The notes under the pieces were generated by a model. That model ran no database searches, was not told the DNA's origin, and saw nothing but the letters and a program-made list of their open reading frames with translations. From assembly GCA_963575745.1 (NCBI GenBank), contig CAUYUJ010020281.1:1259869-1313868 (forward strand): a DNA stretch of 54,000 bases, given 5' to 3'. A program made the translations under genes and the position numbers. Of this stretch, positions 53,311 through 54,000 are shown piece after piece; position 1 is the first letter of the stretch, and every line of letters begins with the position of its first letter. This DNA comes from Prorocentrum cordatum (lineage: Eukaryota; Sar; Dinophyceae; Prorocentrales; Prorocentraceae).

Positions 53311-53604
53311 CCCTCCGCCTCAAGAGGATACCTGAGGCCGCCAGCAGACGCCCGACAGACCCCCACGAGGCCCCAAGAGGCCCCATAGAGGCCCCCAAGA
53401 GGCACAAAAGATGCCCCAATAGGCCCCTCAAACGGTTCGTCAGAGGCAAATTATCCCGGCAAAGCAACCTAACAGCGATGTGTAGGAGCATATCTGGAAG
53501 CATTCCCCTTAAGATTCACATGAGAATCCAGTTGTAGAATTGTGCTGTTCTCGCAGTCGTAGTCGCATTCGCGATGACAGTCGCAGTGGCAACGGCAGTC
53601 ACAG

Positions 53605-53830
53605 ACACAGCCTCAGCCTCAGCCTCAGCCTCAGCCTCAGCCTCAGCCTGCCTCAGCCTCAGCCTGCCTCAGCCTCAGCCTCAGCCTGCTTCAGCCTCAG
53701 CCTCAGTCTGCCTTCAGCCTCGGCGTCAGCCTCAGGCTGCCTCAGCCTCAGCCTGCATCAGCCTCAGCCTCAGCCTCAGCCTGCCTCAGCATCAGCCTGC
53801 CTCAGCCTCAGCCTCAGCCTGCCTCAGCAT
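53605..53830. repeat. CAGCCT hexanucleotide array
   Basis: CAGCCTCAGCCTCAGCCTGC units with sparse TGC interruptions. Confidence 0.95.
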
Positions 53831-53839
53831 TCAAAATGT

Positions 53840-54000
53840 GGCCCGGGAATGTAGTTCTGGGAACTCGAAGAACACGAAGTGGCCTACAGTTGGCTCCGGG
53901 CATTCAAATTCATGCCCAGGAATGGAGTTCTGGGAACTCGAAGACCACGAAGTGGCCTACAGTTGGCTCCGGGAAAAATGGCTCCGGGCCCGGGAATGGA
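53840..54000. repeat. 73-bp tandem repeat running off the window end
   Basis: AGTTCTGGGAACTCGAAGA and GTGGCCTACAGTTGGCTCCG at 53851 and 53924. A third unit starts near 53985. Confidence 0.8.

Noticed and set aside
53605-53830. Regular short repeats as a CRISPR array
   Set aside because: Contiguous hexamers without unique spacers, in a eukaryotic context.

Overview
The window looks like nuclear DNA of a GC-rich, repeat-laden eukaryotic protist. A dinoflagellate is the best fit. The evidence is a spliced gene whose introns end in AG but begin with GC or GA rather than GT, a non-LTR retrotransposon, several miniature inverted-repeat transposons, and almost no compact genes. Wide use of GC and GA donors is known from dinoflagellate genomes. 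No spliced-leader sequence was found, so the assignment is an inference. There are no rRNA or tRNA genes, no CRISPR arrays and no bacterial operons.

The main gene runs on the minus strand from about 45.1 kb down to 21.7 kb. Six short exons (45009-45113, 44447-44539, 41364-41447, 39071-39152, 27941-28036, 21688-21767) join with consistent reading phase into 180 residues of an A1 (pepsin-like) aspartic protease. They cover the FDGIIGLG region of the N-lobe, the second catalytic motif DSGTS (split by an intron) and the PEDG strand of the C-lobe. The introns are 0.5, 3.0, 2.2, 11.0 and 6.2 kb long and consist almost wholly of repeats. The first and last exons were not found. Other likely genes are a 126-residue cysteine-rich protein (25885-26265, minus) lying inside the last intron, and the last exons of an unidentified gene at 14.3-15.1 kb (minus). 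Several weaker coding-like stretches are noted.

Mobile DNA: a 5'-truncated LINE (19196-21159) sits between 13-bp target duplications. Three copies of a 173-177-bp TA-flanked element start at 13578, 45326 and 47990. A 375-bp TA element (18506-18880) is nested in another repeat, with an empty-site relative at 33.45 kb. Two fold-back elements lie at 13265-13407 and 37356-37558. A 1474-bp element (7920-9393) has 18-bp inverted ends and an 8-bp direct flank.

Layout: 0.2-7.5 kb tandem satellites (42, 775, 11 and 78-87 bp units) and a dispersed GGCGCACCT repeat. 7.9-12.4 kb the 1474-bp element, CA and GA microsatellites and a GCCCGGG/CTATAGCC composite satellite. 12.5-18.9 kb CAAGAGG/CCT modules, GT arrays and small transposons. 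19.2-21.2 kb the LINE. 21.8-28 kb GGA and 12-bp arrays and the cysteine-rich gene. 28.5-32.3 kb a segmental duplication. 32.4-39 kb triplet arrays and minisatellites. 39.2-42.9 kb comparatively unique DNA. 43-54 kb more modules, further protease exons and minisatellites. Nearly all the long open frames here are products of in-frame repeats and are not called as genes.
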